Positions 42,049 to 50,052 of a stretch of DNA of 64,000 bases are shown piece by piece. Source of the DNA: Terriglobia bacterium (GTDB lineage: Bacteria > Acidobacteriota > Terriglobia > Terriglobales > Acidobacteriaceae); NCBI GenBank assembly GCA_020072845.1, contig JAIQGF010000003.1, positions 124,001 to 188,000 on the forward strand, in the 5' to 3' direction. The notes under the pieces were generated by a model that saw only the letters and a program-made list of their open reading frames with translations, made no database searches and was not told the DNA's origin. Position 1 is the first letter of the stretch. Every line of letters begins with the position of its first letter. A program made the position numbers and the translations under genes.

Positions 42049-42972
42049 TTAGGGCTTGGCGGCGGTTTGAGGGGGATGTCCATAGCCGCCGTATCCCTTG
42101 TAGTAGGAACCGTTGTAACCCGAAGCCGGCGTAGCCTGGTTCAGAACCACCCCGACGATCGCCTTCTCACGGAATTCCCGAGCGGCTCGCTGCGCCTGTT
42201 CAGCAGGAGTGCTGCCGGAGCGCACGACGAGCAGTACACCGTCGCAATATTCCGCCAACATGCTGGCATCAGCCACCGGAACTGCGGGAGGCGAGTCAAT
42301 TACGATCCAATCGAAGTTCGGTGCCAACTGCTGCAGCAGGGTTTTGCAGCGGCCGTTGGCAATCAACTCCGCTGGGTTCGCTACCTCCGTGCCCCCGGGG
42401 ATAAAGAACAGCCCGTCCAGGGGGCCGCGTTGCAGAACCGCGTACTCATCGGCCGTTCCATGAAGGTAGTCAGTCATTCCCGGAGTTGCCCGCGCTCCCA
42501 GGCATTCGTGCAAGGATGCGCGGCGCAGATCGCCGTCAATCAGCAATACCCGGCGACCGTGCTGCCGGGCGAGGGCCTGGGCGAGGTTGGCGGAGACAAA
42601 CGACTTGCCTTCACCGGGCAAAGCGCTACCCACCAAAACGACTTTGAGCGGGCGTTTCTCACGGATCTGGAACAAGCGCGAACGGAGGGTTCGGAATTCC
42701 TCCATTCCCACTTCGTAGTGTTTGGAAGAGTCAAAAAACAACATCGACTTCGGGTCAGGCTTCCATGGCGCCGGGACACAACCGGCGATGCCGGATTCCA
42801 TCTTGCCCGGTCTCAAAGTGGGAAGTTGAGGTTCCACGGCGGCAGGAACTGAGGCGGCCGGCACCTCGCCGGGCAGGACTGGAATTGCCAGTTCACTAGC
42901 CGACAGTTCTCCCGGCTGGGCCGACTTGCGCTCCTGCTCTGCTTTCTGTAATGCCTCGTGAATGCGGCTCAT
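42049..42972 (-). CDS. CpsD-type tyrosine autokinase (BY-kinase)
   Basis: Bacterial tyrosine kinase controlling EPS chain length. The 307-residue protein has a leading MSRIHEALQKAE motif typical of PEP-CTERM-locus kinases, Walker A ALPGEGKS (117-124), Walker A' VLLIDGDLRR (142-151) and Walker B WIVIDSPPA. The C-terminal tail is Tyr-rich (GYNGSYYKGYGGYGHPP, about 288-304), the usual autophosphorylation cluster. It is separate from the Wzz-like membrane partner encoded upstream, as in two-component Wzz/BY-kinase systems. Start overlaps the AAA ATPase stop by 4 bp. Confidence 0.94.
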   Translation of the reverse strand: MSRIHEALQKAEQERKSAQPGELSASELAIPVLPGEVPAASVPAAVEPQLPTLRPGKMESGIAGCVPAPWKPDPKSMLFFDSSKHYEVGMEEFRTLRSRLFQIREKRPLKVVLVGSALPGEGKSFVSANLAQALARQHGRRVLLIDGDLRRASLHECLGARATPGMTDYLHGTADEYAVLQRGPLDGLFFIPGGTEVANPAELIANGRCKTLLQQLAPNFDWIVIDSPPAVPVADASMLAEYCDGVLLVVRSGSTPAEQAQRAAREFREKAIVGVVLNQATPASGYNGSYYKGYGGYGHPPQTAAKP

Positions 42973-43916
42973 CTGATTTTCCTGTCAATTGCGTGAATCG
43001 CGGCGTCACGCACTGTCTCCGTGGAACCGAGCGAAGTCCGCAGCGCGTCGATGAGGCGCCGCGTCTCGCCATCGCCATCGGACCGGATGGGAGGTATGGG
43101 CGAAACTACATCCAGCTCGAACTCGCGCGCGACGGTGTTGATTGTCTCGGGTGCGATGGGCTGCTGGCGGTCCACGAACCCGCTGATCAGAGCGTGTTCG
43201 CAGAGCAGATTGACGACTCGCGGGATGCCTTGCGAATACTCGAAGATCTTACTCACCGCTTCCGGACTAAAGATCGGCTCGCCATTCGCGCCGGCGATCC
43301 GCAAGCGTTGCGCGATGTAAGCACCGGTGTCGGTCAAGGTCAGCGGATGCGTACGGCAACGAAGGGTAATGCGCTGCCGCAGTTGGCGCAGGTTGGCGTC
43401 GCGCAGCTTCTGTTCGAGCTCCGGTTGCCCGGAAAGAATGATCTGCAACAGCTTTTCCGTGGAAGTCTCCAGATTGGTCAGCAGCCGGATCTCTTCCAGC
43501 AGCTCCAAGGAAAGATTCTGGGCTTCATCGATGACCAGAACGGCGGTTTCGCCGTCCCGGTAACGATCGAGCAGCCAGTGGTTCAAGCGCTGCAGCATCT
43601 CCGCCTTGTCGCGCGATTCGGTCGTCAGGCCAAAATCGTTCAGCATGAACTCGAAGAACTGGGGAACATCGAGCCGAGGATTGAACATGAACGCGGTCGA
43701 GATTCGGTTGGTGCGCAGCCAGTCCATGAGCCGGTTCAAGAGCGTGGTCTTGCCGGTCCCGACCTCACCCGTCAGCAGAATGAATCCCTTGCGCCTCTGC
43801 ACGCCGTAGGCCAAGGACGAGAGCGCCTCATGAACCTGCCGCGTTGGGTAGAGGAATCGCGGGTCAGGGTTGACGTTAAACGGATTGGCGCGGAGCCGAT
43901 AAAATGCCTTGTACAT
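42969..43916 (-). CDS. AAA ATPase (ExeA/XrtA-locus type)
   Basis: A 315-residue P-loop ATPase: Walker A GEVGTGKTTLLNRL at residues 50-63, Walker B AVLVIDEAQNL (about 120), and an N-terminal MYKAFYRLRANPFNVNPDPRFLYP motif shared with ExeA/GspA-type proteins. Homologues sit between wzz and cpsD genes in many PEP-CTERM/exosortase EPS loci; role unknown, possibly assembly of the export complex. Upstream neighbour is 3 bp away, downstream overlap is 4 bp. Confidence 0.9.
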   Translation of the reverse strand: MYKAFYRLRANPFNVNPDPRFLYPTRQVHEALSSLAYGVQRRKGFILLTGEVGTGKTTLLNRLMDWLRTNRISTAFMFNPRLDVPQFFEFMLNDFGLTTESRDKAEMLQRLNHWLLDRYRDGETAVLVIDEAQNLSLELLEEIRLLTNLETSTEKLLQIILSGQPELEQKLRDANLRQLRQRITLRCRTHPLTLTDTGAYIAQRLRIAGANGEPIFSPEAVSKIFEYSQGIPRVVNLLCEHALISGFVDRQQPIAPETINTVAREFELDVVSPIPPIRSDGDGETRRLIDALRTSLGSTETVRDAAIHAIDRKIR

Positions 43917-43919
43917 TGG

Positions 43920-45446
43920 TTAAGCCCCCAGCACTTGTCGCGCGCGACTTGGTTCGCGACTCGATCGCGGTTTTCCCTTCGGCGCGCGGCGTGCGGCAGC
44001 GGCCCCGACCGGCGGCACCATGGCCAGCGTCGGAAGCTTCAAGTAATATTCGACGTCGCTCTCGGTGCGCACGGACTTATCGCGGAATTCGAGAATCGCA
44101 ACCGAAGCGAGACCGAATCCGAACCCTCCCAGAACGCCGAAGGCGGCAAACTGCCATCGCTTAGGAAAGGCCGGCGTTTCAGGAAGATTCGGTGGATCCA
44201 TGACGCGAAACTGCTCGCCCTGTTGGCGGCGTTCGAGATTGGTCGCCATCTCGGATTGGGTCTTCTTGTTCAGCAGGTCGTCATAGTTTTTTTGCGCGGT
44301 CGTGTAATCACGCGTCAGCGATTTGTATTCCTCCTCAACTCTTGGACTCAACTGCACGCGGGATTGATAGAGTCCGATTTGCTGGCGGATGCGTTGTTGC
44401 TCCGAGGAGCGCTCTTTCACAACGCTTTCCAACTGGTGGATCTGCAGCCGCAACTGCTGCAGCTCCGGAGGTTGGCTTAACCCGGCTTTGTTGGCATCCT
44501 TGGAGACGACGTCGCCGGCGGAAGCGCTCTCGCTGATCGTCTTCTTGAGCTTCGCAATCTCGCTTTTCAGCTTGATAATGTCAGGATGATCTTCGGTGTA
44601 CTTGCTCTGCAGGGTGACCAGCTGTGATTGCAACAAAGACAACTGGTGTTCCAGCGTGTCCGCGTTAAGACCGACCCGGGTTGCACGCCAGGCGGCGGTC
44701 TGCTGGGCCAGCAGGGACTCGGAATAGGTCTTGTCCTGCTGGGCGCGAGCCAGCGCCTGGGTGGTCGCCTCGAGTTGGGCGTTGAGCGTCGCCAGCATGC
44801 TCAGGTTGGTTTGCTCCTGTTCAGGAAGCTGGCCGGTATATTTCATCTTGAACTGGGCCAGCTTGGAATCTTGATCGTCAAGCTTGCGCTTGGCCTCGTC
44901 GAGTTGGCTGCTCAGGAAGTCGGTCGTCCCCACCAACCCCTGCTCGCGCGCTTTGAGGTTTTCCGACACGAACATGGAGGTGATCTCGGCGCAAATCTGC
45001 TGCGCCAACCGGGCATTCTTGGCGGTGAAGCTGATGGAAAAACCGGGCATATCGCCACGCCGGGCGTCGTTGGCGCGAATTGGCGTAACCGTGATCAGCT
45101 TGCGCATGCGGTCCACCAACTCTTCCATGGGCACCTTGCCCTGGTCGTCTTTGAATAACCCGAACCGCTCGATCATCGGTTGCAGTCGCGTGCGACTGAG
45201 GATCTGTTCTTGCATGGTCGCCAGGCGGCCATTCAAATCCTCGGTCACCACGGATTTCACGAAGGTGTCAGGCACTTTTTGCTGATCCACTAACACAGTT
45301 GTCTGCGACGTGTAGCGATTCGGAATTATGAGCGATATCAGAACCGCGAGAAGAGGGCCGATCACGATCGGAAGAACAAGCCACCACACCCGCCGGCGAG
45401 CTATCGCCAGGTAGTCGTGCAGGTTGAGTTCGCGATCACCTAACAT
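43920..45446 (-). CDS. Wzz-like polysaccharide chain-length determinant
   Basis: An inner-membrane co-polymerase (508 residues from ATG 45446, GAGG upstream; an ATG at 45464 is the alternative). The N-terminal helix (ARRRVWWLVLPIVIGPLLAVLISLIIP) and the C-terminal helix (about 445-470; WQFAAFGVLGGFGFGLASVAILEF) bracket a long periplasmic coiled-coil region. The second helix is preceded by PPNLPETPAFPKR, the Pro-rich signature of Wzz/PCP proteins. It sets polymer length with the BY-kinase encoded downstream. Confidence 0.93.
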   Translation of the reverse strand: MLGDRELNLHDYLAIARRRVWWLVLPIVIGPLLAVLISLIIPNRYTSQTTVLVDQQKVPDTFVKSVVTEDLNGRLATMQEQILSRTRLQPMIERFGLFKDDQGKVPMEELVDRMRKLITVTPIRANDARRGDMPGFSISFTAKNARLAQQICAEITSMFVSENLKAREQGLVGTTDFLSSQLDEAKRKLDDQDSKLAQFKMKYTGQLPEQEQTNLSMLATLNAQLEATTQALARAQQDKTYSESLLAQQTAAWRATRVGLNADTLEHQLSLLQSQLVTLQSKYTEDHPDIIKLKSEIAKLKKTISESASAGDVVSKDANKAGLSQPPELQQLRLQIHQLESVVKERSSEQQRIRQQIGLYQSRVQLSPRVEEEYKSLTRDYTTAQKNYDDLLNKKTQSEMATNLERRQQGEQFRVMDPPNLPETPAFPKRWQFAAFGVLGGFGFGLASVAILEFRDKSVRTESDVEYYLKLPTLAMVPPVGAAAARRAPKGKPRSSREPSRARQVLGA

Positions 45447-45477
45447 TCCATTCCTCACGTTCATGCTTGCGCGGCCC

Positions 45478-46890
45478 TCATTCCATCCGGATGGGCCGGA
45501 ATCCCCAGTCGAAGCCTACAGTGAAGAGGTGCCGAATGCTCTGGTCGCCGCACGTTGGACAAAACAACAGTCCGGCCTGCCGCTGGAACGAATAGCTGGC
45601 AAACACGCCACTGTACAAACCCAGTTGGCGTTCCACACCGGTGTTGGCGAAGAAAGTCGAGTAGGAACTACCATTGATCAGACCCGAGTTGTGCGAGTAG
45701 CCGACGCTGGTGGTGGTGAGCCAGCGGCGCAGGAACGGCCGAGAGAACCCGCCGGATACGACATCGCTATTGGCGCCAGGCTGGACACCCGAGCCGGCCG
45801 TGACGTTGCGTGCATAGGCCGCCGTGAAATCCATGCGATGGGCCAGGTAGTGCAGGTTCGCCTGTGCATTCCATAAAGTGAGATCTTGCGACTGGACGGC
45901 AGTGTCTACCTCCGAGATGCCGCCGCCGCCACCCAGCTGCAAGCTCAAACGGCCGGTGACACGCCGCCCGTACGCCAATTGCGCGACGTGATTGCGCGTC
46001 CGGGTATGCAGATCCAAATACCCATATTGCGTGAAACCATAGCTAATACCGACGGTGTCGCGGGCGGTGAGATTGCGGCTGTATCCGACGCTGCCCCCCT
46101 CTTGGTTGCTTTCAATCAGGTTCCCGTCGGGCGATCGAAGGATGCCGTAGTTCCCAATGACGGTCACGGTGCTGTGCGCGTCGAGATGGTAATCGGTTTC
46201 GACCACGGCGGTGTTGCTCACCTGCGATCCAACCTGCGTCAGCAGATTCTGCGCCGGTACTAGGGTGGGATTCAGGCCAGCGAGGTTGGCGCCACCGGCG
46301 AGGGCGGCGGGACCGATGACGGCAGCAGCCGCATTCGCACCTCCGCCGAAAGCGGAGCTCGAGGTATAACCGACTTGATCGCTGAAGAACAGCGACCAAC
46401 GGCGGAAATCCAATCTCTCCGTTAGGCCAAAGAGCTGGAAGTTAGAGGATCGCCCGCCGAGTATGGCGACGTTGCTCCCATTGGCATTGAACATTCCGCC
46501 GCCCTGGTACCGCATGGTAAACAACTGGCTGCGGGAAACGCGCTGCAACTCGAATTCGCCGGTGATGCTGCTCACCGTGCCCACGTCGGAATCCGGCACG
46601 AAAACGTTGGGATTCGAATCCACGGTTTGCGCGAAATGCAGTTTCGGCAAAAAGAAACTGGGCAGATCGGGCCTGCCGAGGGTCAGTGTCTGGGCACCGG
46701 TCAGCGGACGGGTGTCGGGCGTCATGGTCGGGCCAGCTTGATCAGGCGCGGCCACTGCAGGGGCGTCGTGCTGGTACACCGGCGGCTCCGGAACGGCCGG
46801 GGCATCGGCTTTGTCCTGCGCTGATGCGCCGGTGAACAAAGCCAGCCACAACAGACAACCAACTTGCCATCGAGTGTGATACATCATCAT
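45478..46890 (-). CDS. Outer-membrane beta-barrel protein of the EPS locus
   Basis: A signal peptide (ending ASAQ) leads into a Pro/Ala linker and then about 400 residues of alternating, aromatic-rich beta strands (SQLFTMRYQGGGMF, HSTVTVIGNYGILRS, GYLDLHTRTRNHVAQLAYGRR...) ending at DWGFRPIRME. Such barrels in PEP-CTERM-type EPS loci are thought to be alternative polysaccharide exit pores or barrel scaffolds. Three ATGs in a row (46890, 46887, 46884) follow AAAGGA; the third has the best spacing. It is 7 bp after the Wza-like gene. Confidence 0.85.
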   Translation of the reverse strand: MMMYHTRWQVGCLLWLALFTGASAQDKADAPAVPEPPVYQHDAPAVAAPDQAGPTMTPDTRPLTGAQTLTLGRPDLPSFFLPKLHFAQTVDSNPNVFVPDSDVGTVSSITGEFELQRVSRSQLFTMRYQGGGMFNANGSNVAILGGRSSNFQLFGLTERLDFRRWSLFFSDQVGYTSSSAFGGGANAAAAVIGPAALAGGANLAGLNPTLVPAQNLLTQVGSQVSNTAVVETDYHLDAHSTVTVIGNYGILRSPDGNLIESNQEGGSVGYSRNLTARDTVGISYGFTQYGYLDLHTRTRNHVAQLAYGRRVTGRLSLQLGGGGGISEVDTAVQSQDLTLWNAQANLHYLAHRMDFTAAYARNVTAGSGVQPGANSDVVSGGFSRPFLRRWLTTTSVGYSHNSGLINGSSYSTFFANTGVERQLGLYSGVFASYSFQRQAGLLFCPTCGDQSIRHLFTVGFDWGFRPIRME

Positions 46891-46897
46891 CGTCCTT

Positions 46898-47506
46898 TCA
46901 CGGCACCACGATCGTGTCACCGGGTTTCAAAAGGATGTTCTGCTCCGCATTCCGGCCTTTCACGACGTCGTGGTAATTGAACGGCAACTTGCTCTGCTTG
47001 CCGTTTTCGACTCGTAGGACATACATGTTCTTGGAGTTTGCAAACTGCGTAAACCCACCCGCGCTGGACAAGCCCTGGAGCACAGTGATGTTCGACACCA
47101 GAGGATACGCACCGGCCTTAGTCACCTCTCCAATTACGAAATAGCGGCGGCTGTTCACCTGAGTGACGACAACCGTGACGCGGGGCTGTTCCAGGTACTT
47201 CTTCAGCCTGTCCGTAACCTGGGCTGCGAGTTGGGTCGCAGTCAACCCGGCTGCTTGGACGTCGTTCAGCAGAGGGAGGGAAATCTTCCCATCGGGGCGG
47301 ACCGGGACGGTAGCCGACATCTCGGCTTCTTTCCAGACGTTTACGTTCAACATATCTTCCGCACCAATGATGTAGTCAGAATCATGGGTGGCCGCTACGG
47401 CAGCCGCCGGCGGCTTGTCATCTCCAGGGTTGCCAGCCCAGACCAGTCCAGTGGCGGCAAGTAGCAGCGCCAAGACCAACGTCGCAGGGAACACTCGGGA
47501 CTTCAT
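46898..47506 (-). CDS. Wza-like polysaccharide export protein
   Basis: A 202-residue exported protein: signal peptide (MKSRVFPATLVLALLLAATG), Poly_export domain (DYIIGAEDMLNVNVWKEAEMSATVPVRPDGKISLPLLNDVQAAG, cited in parts, residues 44-88) and a SLBB-type domain (RYFVIGEVTKAGAYPLVSNITVLQGLSSAGGF). It has no lipobox Cys, unlike classical Wza, and is short, so the barrel encoded next may provide the outer-membrane pore. Start overlaps the upstream regulator stop. Confidence 0.93.
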   Translation of the reverse strand: MKSRVFPATLVLALLLAATGLVWAGNPGDDKPPAAAVAATHDSDYIIGAEDMLNVNVWKEAEMSATVPVRPDGKISLPLLNDVQAAGLTATQLAAQVTDRLKKYLEQPRVTVVVTQVNSRRYFVIGEVTKAGAYPLVSNITVLQGLSSAGGFTQFANSKNMYVLRVENGKQSKLPFNYHDVVKGRNAEQNILLKPGDTIVVP

Positions 47507-48468
47507 GGATGCGTCTCCTCAGAACTCGAATATTCGTCGTCGAGGCCGATCTGTTTCAGTTTGTAAAGCAAAGCTTTGTAGCTGATCTGCAGTTCCTGGG
47601 CGGCTCGCTTGCGGTTCCATCGAGTGCGTGACAGCACCTTCAGGATGAGTTCGCGCTCTGCCTGGCGGGAAGCGACACGAGCAGCCTGTTTCAGGGAGAG
47701 ACCTTCGGAATCGGCGGCGCGCTCCAACCCCTCGGAATGGTTGGAGCGCAAAACCATCATGGCTACGTGTTCGTCATCAACGGCGACGACGGTTTTGACC
47801 GCATTCTTGAGTTCGCGAACATTACCCGGCCAAGCGTACTCAATTAAATACTGCTGCAAGCGAGGGCTCAGGTCGCGCTTCGGCCGGGCAAACACCCGAG
47901 CATAAACGTCCAGAAAATGATCTGCCAGCAGCAGGATGTCCTCCCTGCGGTGACGCAACGGCGGCATGCGCAGGCAAACACTGCTGACCAGGTAGTAGAG
48001 GTCTTCGCGAAAGCGCCCGCTACGGATCTCCTGTTCCAGGCTGCTCGTGCAGGAGGCGATCAGACGGGGACGCGTCGAGGACTCTGGCGAGCGCCCGAAA
48101 AAGAACGACAGCATATTGGCCTGCATGGCGGACGGGAGATCGGATATGTGCCGCACAAAGACTGTCCCGGCGGGAGCGCTGCCACCATCGTGATTCTTGC
48201 CGTCGAACGGCATAAAGGAATCATGGGCTGCATCGAGGCAAGCGACCTCAGCAAAACGAGCATGCTGCCGTCCGGACATCGCATGAATCTGCTGTGCCAG
48301 GCAGCGTTTGCCCACCCCTTCTTCGCCCAAGATCAGGACCGGAGAGCTACCCATTGCAACTTTCTCAGCCGCCGTCTCCAGCGCCCGCATAGCCGGACTT
48401 GCGCTGCGGACGAAGACCTCGCCGCTGTCAGCACCGGCGCTGTGAGACCGAGGAGAGTCGCTAGGCAT
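47503..48468 (-). CDS. NtrC/Fis-family regulator with a degenerate AAA+ core
   Basis: From ATG 48468 (GGAGG upstream) the protein has 321 residues. The fold follows sigma-54 activators, with Walker A as GEEGVGKR (48-55), the FREDLYY...MPPLRHRREDILLLADHFL region, and a C-terminal Fis-type HTH (ELILKVLSRTRWNRKRAAQELQISYKALLYKLKQIGL, cited in parts). The sigma-54 contact loop GAFTGA is absent, and Walker B reads GTVFVRHIS instead of GTLFLDEIG, losing the catalytic Asp and Glu. No receiver domain precedes it. It is likely a DNA-binding protein that no longer activates sigma-54. Confidence 0.85.
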   Translation of the reverse strand: MPSDSPRSHSAGADSGEVFVRSASPAMRALETAAEKVAMGSSPVLILGEEGVGKRCLAQQIHAMSGRQHARFAEVACLDAAHDSFMPFDGKNHDGGSAPAGTVFVRHISDLPSAMQANMLSFFFGRSPESSTRPRLIASCTSSLEQEIRSGRFREDLYYLVSSVCLRMPPLRHRREDILLLADHFLDVYARVFARPKRDLSPRLQQYLIEYAWPGNVRELKNAVKTVVAVDDEHVAMMVLRSNHSEGLERAADSEGLSLKQAARVASRQAERELILKVLSRTRWNRKRAAQELQISYKALLYKLKQIGLDDEYSSSEETHP

Positions 48469-48526
48469 TCGTCCTCCGGGGAGGCAATAACGCGTTGAAG
48501 CGCAAGGGAGCCACAACTTTGCGTAA

Positions 48527-48541
48527 GCAACTGCAGGACCA
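48527..48541 (-). promoter_or_regulatory. Sigma-54-like element driving the export arm
   Basis: Minus-strand TGGTCCTGCAGTTGC matches 8 of 11 fixed positions, including GG and TTGC. A start near 48515 would leave a leader of about 47 bases before the regulator gene. Confidence 0.4.
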
Positions 48542-48883
48542 ACGTGGCAACTGCGGAAGGGAACAGAAGGCACGCGGCAGGCTAGGGGACAAGAATCGCT
48601 CTGGAGAGCGGACGAGGTCAGATTTTCGCCATTTTTCCGGTTGCTGGGGGGTGCTTGCTGACCATGCGTCCGTGGCGCTTGTCACGCTGTAACTGATTAC
48701 ATCTACAGTGGCTTAGGTATTGCAGACGGTCGAACACCAAGCCATTTTCCCGCCGGCAAATCGGTTTTGCCAGGGGCTGAGGATGCGCAACCGGCACGCA
48801 GCCTAATGGTCTATCAAATTACTAAAGTTTCGCACAGGGCTGCGCGGAGTTGCCGCAATTAGCCAAGAAATCGGCCCTCGCGA

Positions 48884-48900
48884 GGGAAATTGTTTTCCAC
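48884..48900. promoter_or_regulatory. Palindromic operator-like site, copy 1
   Basis: GGGAAATTGTTTTCCAC, an imperfect palindrome (GGAAAT/TTTTCC arms), 16 of 17 bases identical to the copy at 49006-49022. Confidence 0.6.
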
Positions 48901-49005
48901 TCTGCTCTAGGAATCTTCCACCTCTGAAACTGGCCAATCTCCCTTATAAAACAAGGAGATAGCAACTTCTTTATCGGATGGTGTGCCGGGCAGGGAGGGG
49001 AAAAA

Positions 49006-49022
49006 GGGAAAATGTTTTCCAC
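49006..49022. promoter_or_regulatory. Palindromic operator-like site, copy 2
   Basis: GGGAAAATGTTTTCCAC with perfect GGAAAA/TTTTCC arms about a TG centre. It lies 122 bp from copy 1, in the same orientation. Confidence 0.6.
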
Positions 49023-49097
49023 CATGTTCTGCTGAGGTAAGGGTGCTGATTGTCGGCGGTCAAAAGCGGACACGCGGGATGTTATTGATAGCGCAGA

Positions 49098-49135
49098 CTG
49101 TCTCTGTTTGAGATTCTCGTCTTTTCCTGAGACAG
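49098..49135. promoter_or_regulatory. Inverted repeat upstream of the plus-strand sigma-54-like site
   Basis: CTGTCTC (49098-49104) and GAGACAG (49129-49135) are perfect 7-bp arms with 24 nt between, flanked on each side by a direct ATGTTATTGAT repeat. It ends 27 bp before the -24 element, close for a usual enhancer site but possible. Confidence 0.45.
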
Positions 49136-49162
49136 ACCAATTGTGCCGACATGTTATTGATT

Positions 49163-49177
49163 TGGCACATACATCGC
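49163..49177 (+). promoter_or_regulatory. Sigma-54-like promoter driving the biosynthesis arm
   Basis: TGGCACATACATCGC matches 9 of the 11 fixed positions of TGGCACGNNNNTTGC, including a full TGGCAC. A start near 49189 would leave a leader of about 220 bases before the NusG-like gene. Confidence 0.55.
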
Positions 49178-49411
49178 GATCACAGTGAAAAGTTTTGCGT
49201 TGCTAATTGTTTTCGACTAAAGATTGTTAGGACACGCACGTGGCACTGGGAAACTCCAAGGTAATTCCGCGGTTTCGGCAGACAAGCGCCTTGCCCTGGG
49301 CGATGGAACCGGACTTGCTCACGTGCACTGCAAGGGCAGGAGTTGCACAGAGTGAGATGTGACTCAGAGGGCGGAGCTACGTACAGCGGCACCTATAATG
49401 ACGTAAGTCAC

Positions 49412-49933
49412 ATGCTGGAGCTGCCGTTGCCCACTCCGCTGCCACAATGGTACGCCGTGCAGACGCGTCCGCGGCACGAGAAGAAAGTCGCTGCCGAGTT
49501 GGCGCGAAAAGGCATTGAGAATTACGTGCCGCTCCTGGGTCAGATCCATCGTTGGAGCGACCGGCGAAAGAAAGTCGAAGTACCCCTCTTCCCGGGTTAC
49601 GCGTTCGTGCATGCAGCCCTGTCACCAGAAACGCGGATAGCAATCCTGAGGGTCTGGGGAGTGTTGAACTTCGTCGGTTCGCAAAACCTGGGCACACCGA
49701 TCCCGGATAAGCAGATCGAATCCATCCGGATGCTGATGGCCCAAAATCTCCAAGCCACACCGTATCCGTTCCTCAGGAGCGGTCAACGTGTGGTGGTGCG
49801 CAGCGGAGCACTGGCGGGACTGGAAGGCATTTTCTTGGGAACTGCGGGGAGGAAGCGATTGGTGATTTCAATCGAATCCATCCAGCAATCCGTCGCTCTC
49901 ACGATTGAGGGCTACGACATCCAGCCAGTTTAA
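49412..49933 (+). CDS. NusG/RfaH-like transcription antiterminator
   Basis: A 173-residue NusG paralogue: an N-terminal NGN domain with WYAVQTRPRHEKKVAAELARKGIENYVP and VPLFPGYAFVH motifs, and a KOW domain at about 125-173 (SGQRVVVRSGALAGLEGIFLG). RfaH/UpxY-type paralogues bind RNA polymerase and allow transcription through long surface-polysaccharide operons, which fits its position as first gene of the biosynthesis arm. The ATG at 49412 has no ribosome-binding sequence (TGACGTAAGTCA sits there instead); GTG 49352 with AGGAG upstream is an alternative start. Confidence 0.9.
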   Translation: MLELPLPTPLPQWYAVQTRPRHEKKVAAELARKGIENYVPLLGQIHRWSDRRKKVEVPLFPGYAFVHAALSPETRIAILRVWGVLNFVGSQNLGTPIPDKQIESIRMLMAQNLQATPYPFLRSGQRVVVRSGALAGLEGIFLGTAGRKRLVISIESIQQSVALTIEGYDIQPV

Positions 49934-49953
49934 CTGTCGAAGCTTTTGCTGCG

Positions 49954-49984
49954 GCATGCCTGCTGGATTCATCCAGCATCATGC
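49954..49984 (+). promoter_or_regulatory. Hairpin between the NusG-like gene and the rest of the operon
   Basis: Outer arms GCATG/CATGC enclose a perfect GCTGGAT-TC-ATCCAGC stem. There is no T-run, so it is not an ordinary terminator; it may be a pause or processing site. Confidence 0.5.
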
Positions 49985-50052
49985 TGACGCAACCCGGACG
50001 ATGCGATTGCATTGTCGATCGGGGAATTCACAAAAGACATGAGGCATCACAG

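Larger units (their letters stand above)
48469..49411. other. Long divergent regulatory region of the EPS locus
   Basis: About 940 bp between the two divergent EPS arms, AT-richer than its surroundings, with no supported gene. It contains, in order: a minus-strand sigma-54-like site (48527), a duplicated palindrome (48884 and 49006), a hairpin ATCTCCCTT/AAGGAGAT (48937-48960), direct repeats ATGTTATTGAT (49079-49089 and 49151-49161), an inverted repeat CTGTCTC/GAGACAG (49098-49135), and a plus-strand sigma-54-like site (49163). Confidence 0.75.

Noticed and set aside
49370-49381. ops-like element (GGCGGAGCTACG) before the NusG-like gene
   Set aside because: Only the GGCGG core fits the GGCGGTAGCGTG consensus; too weak to claim.
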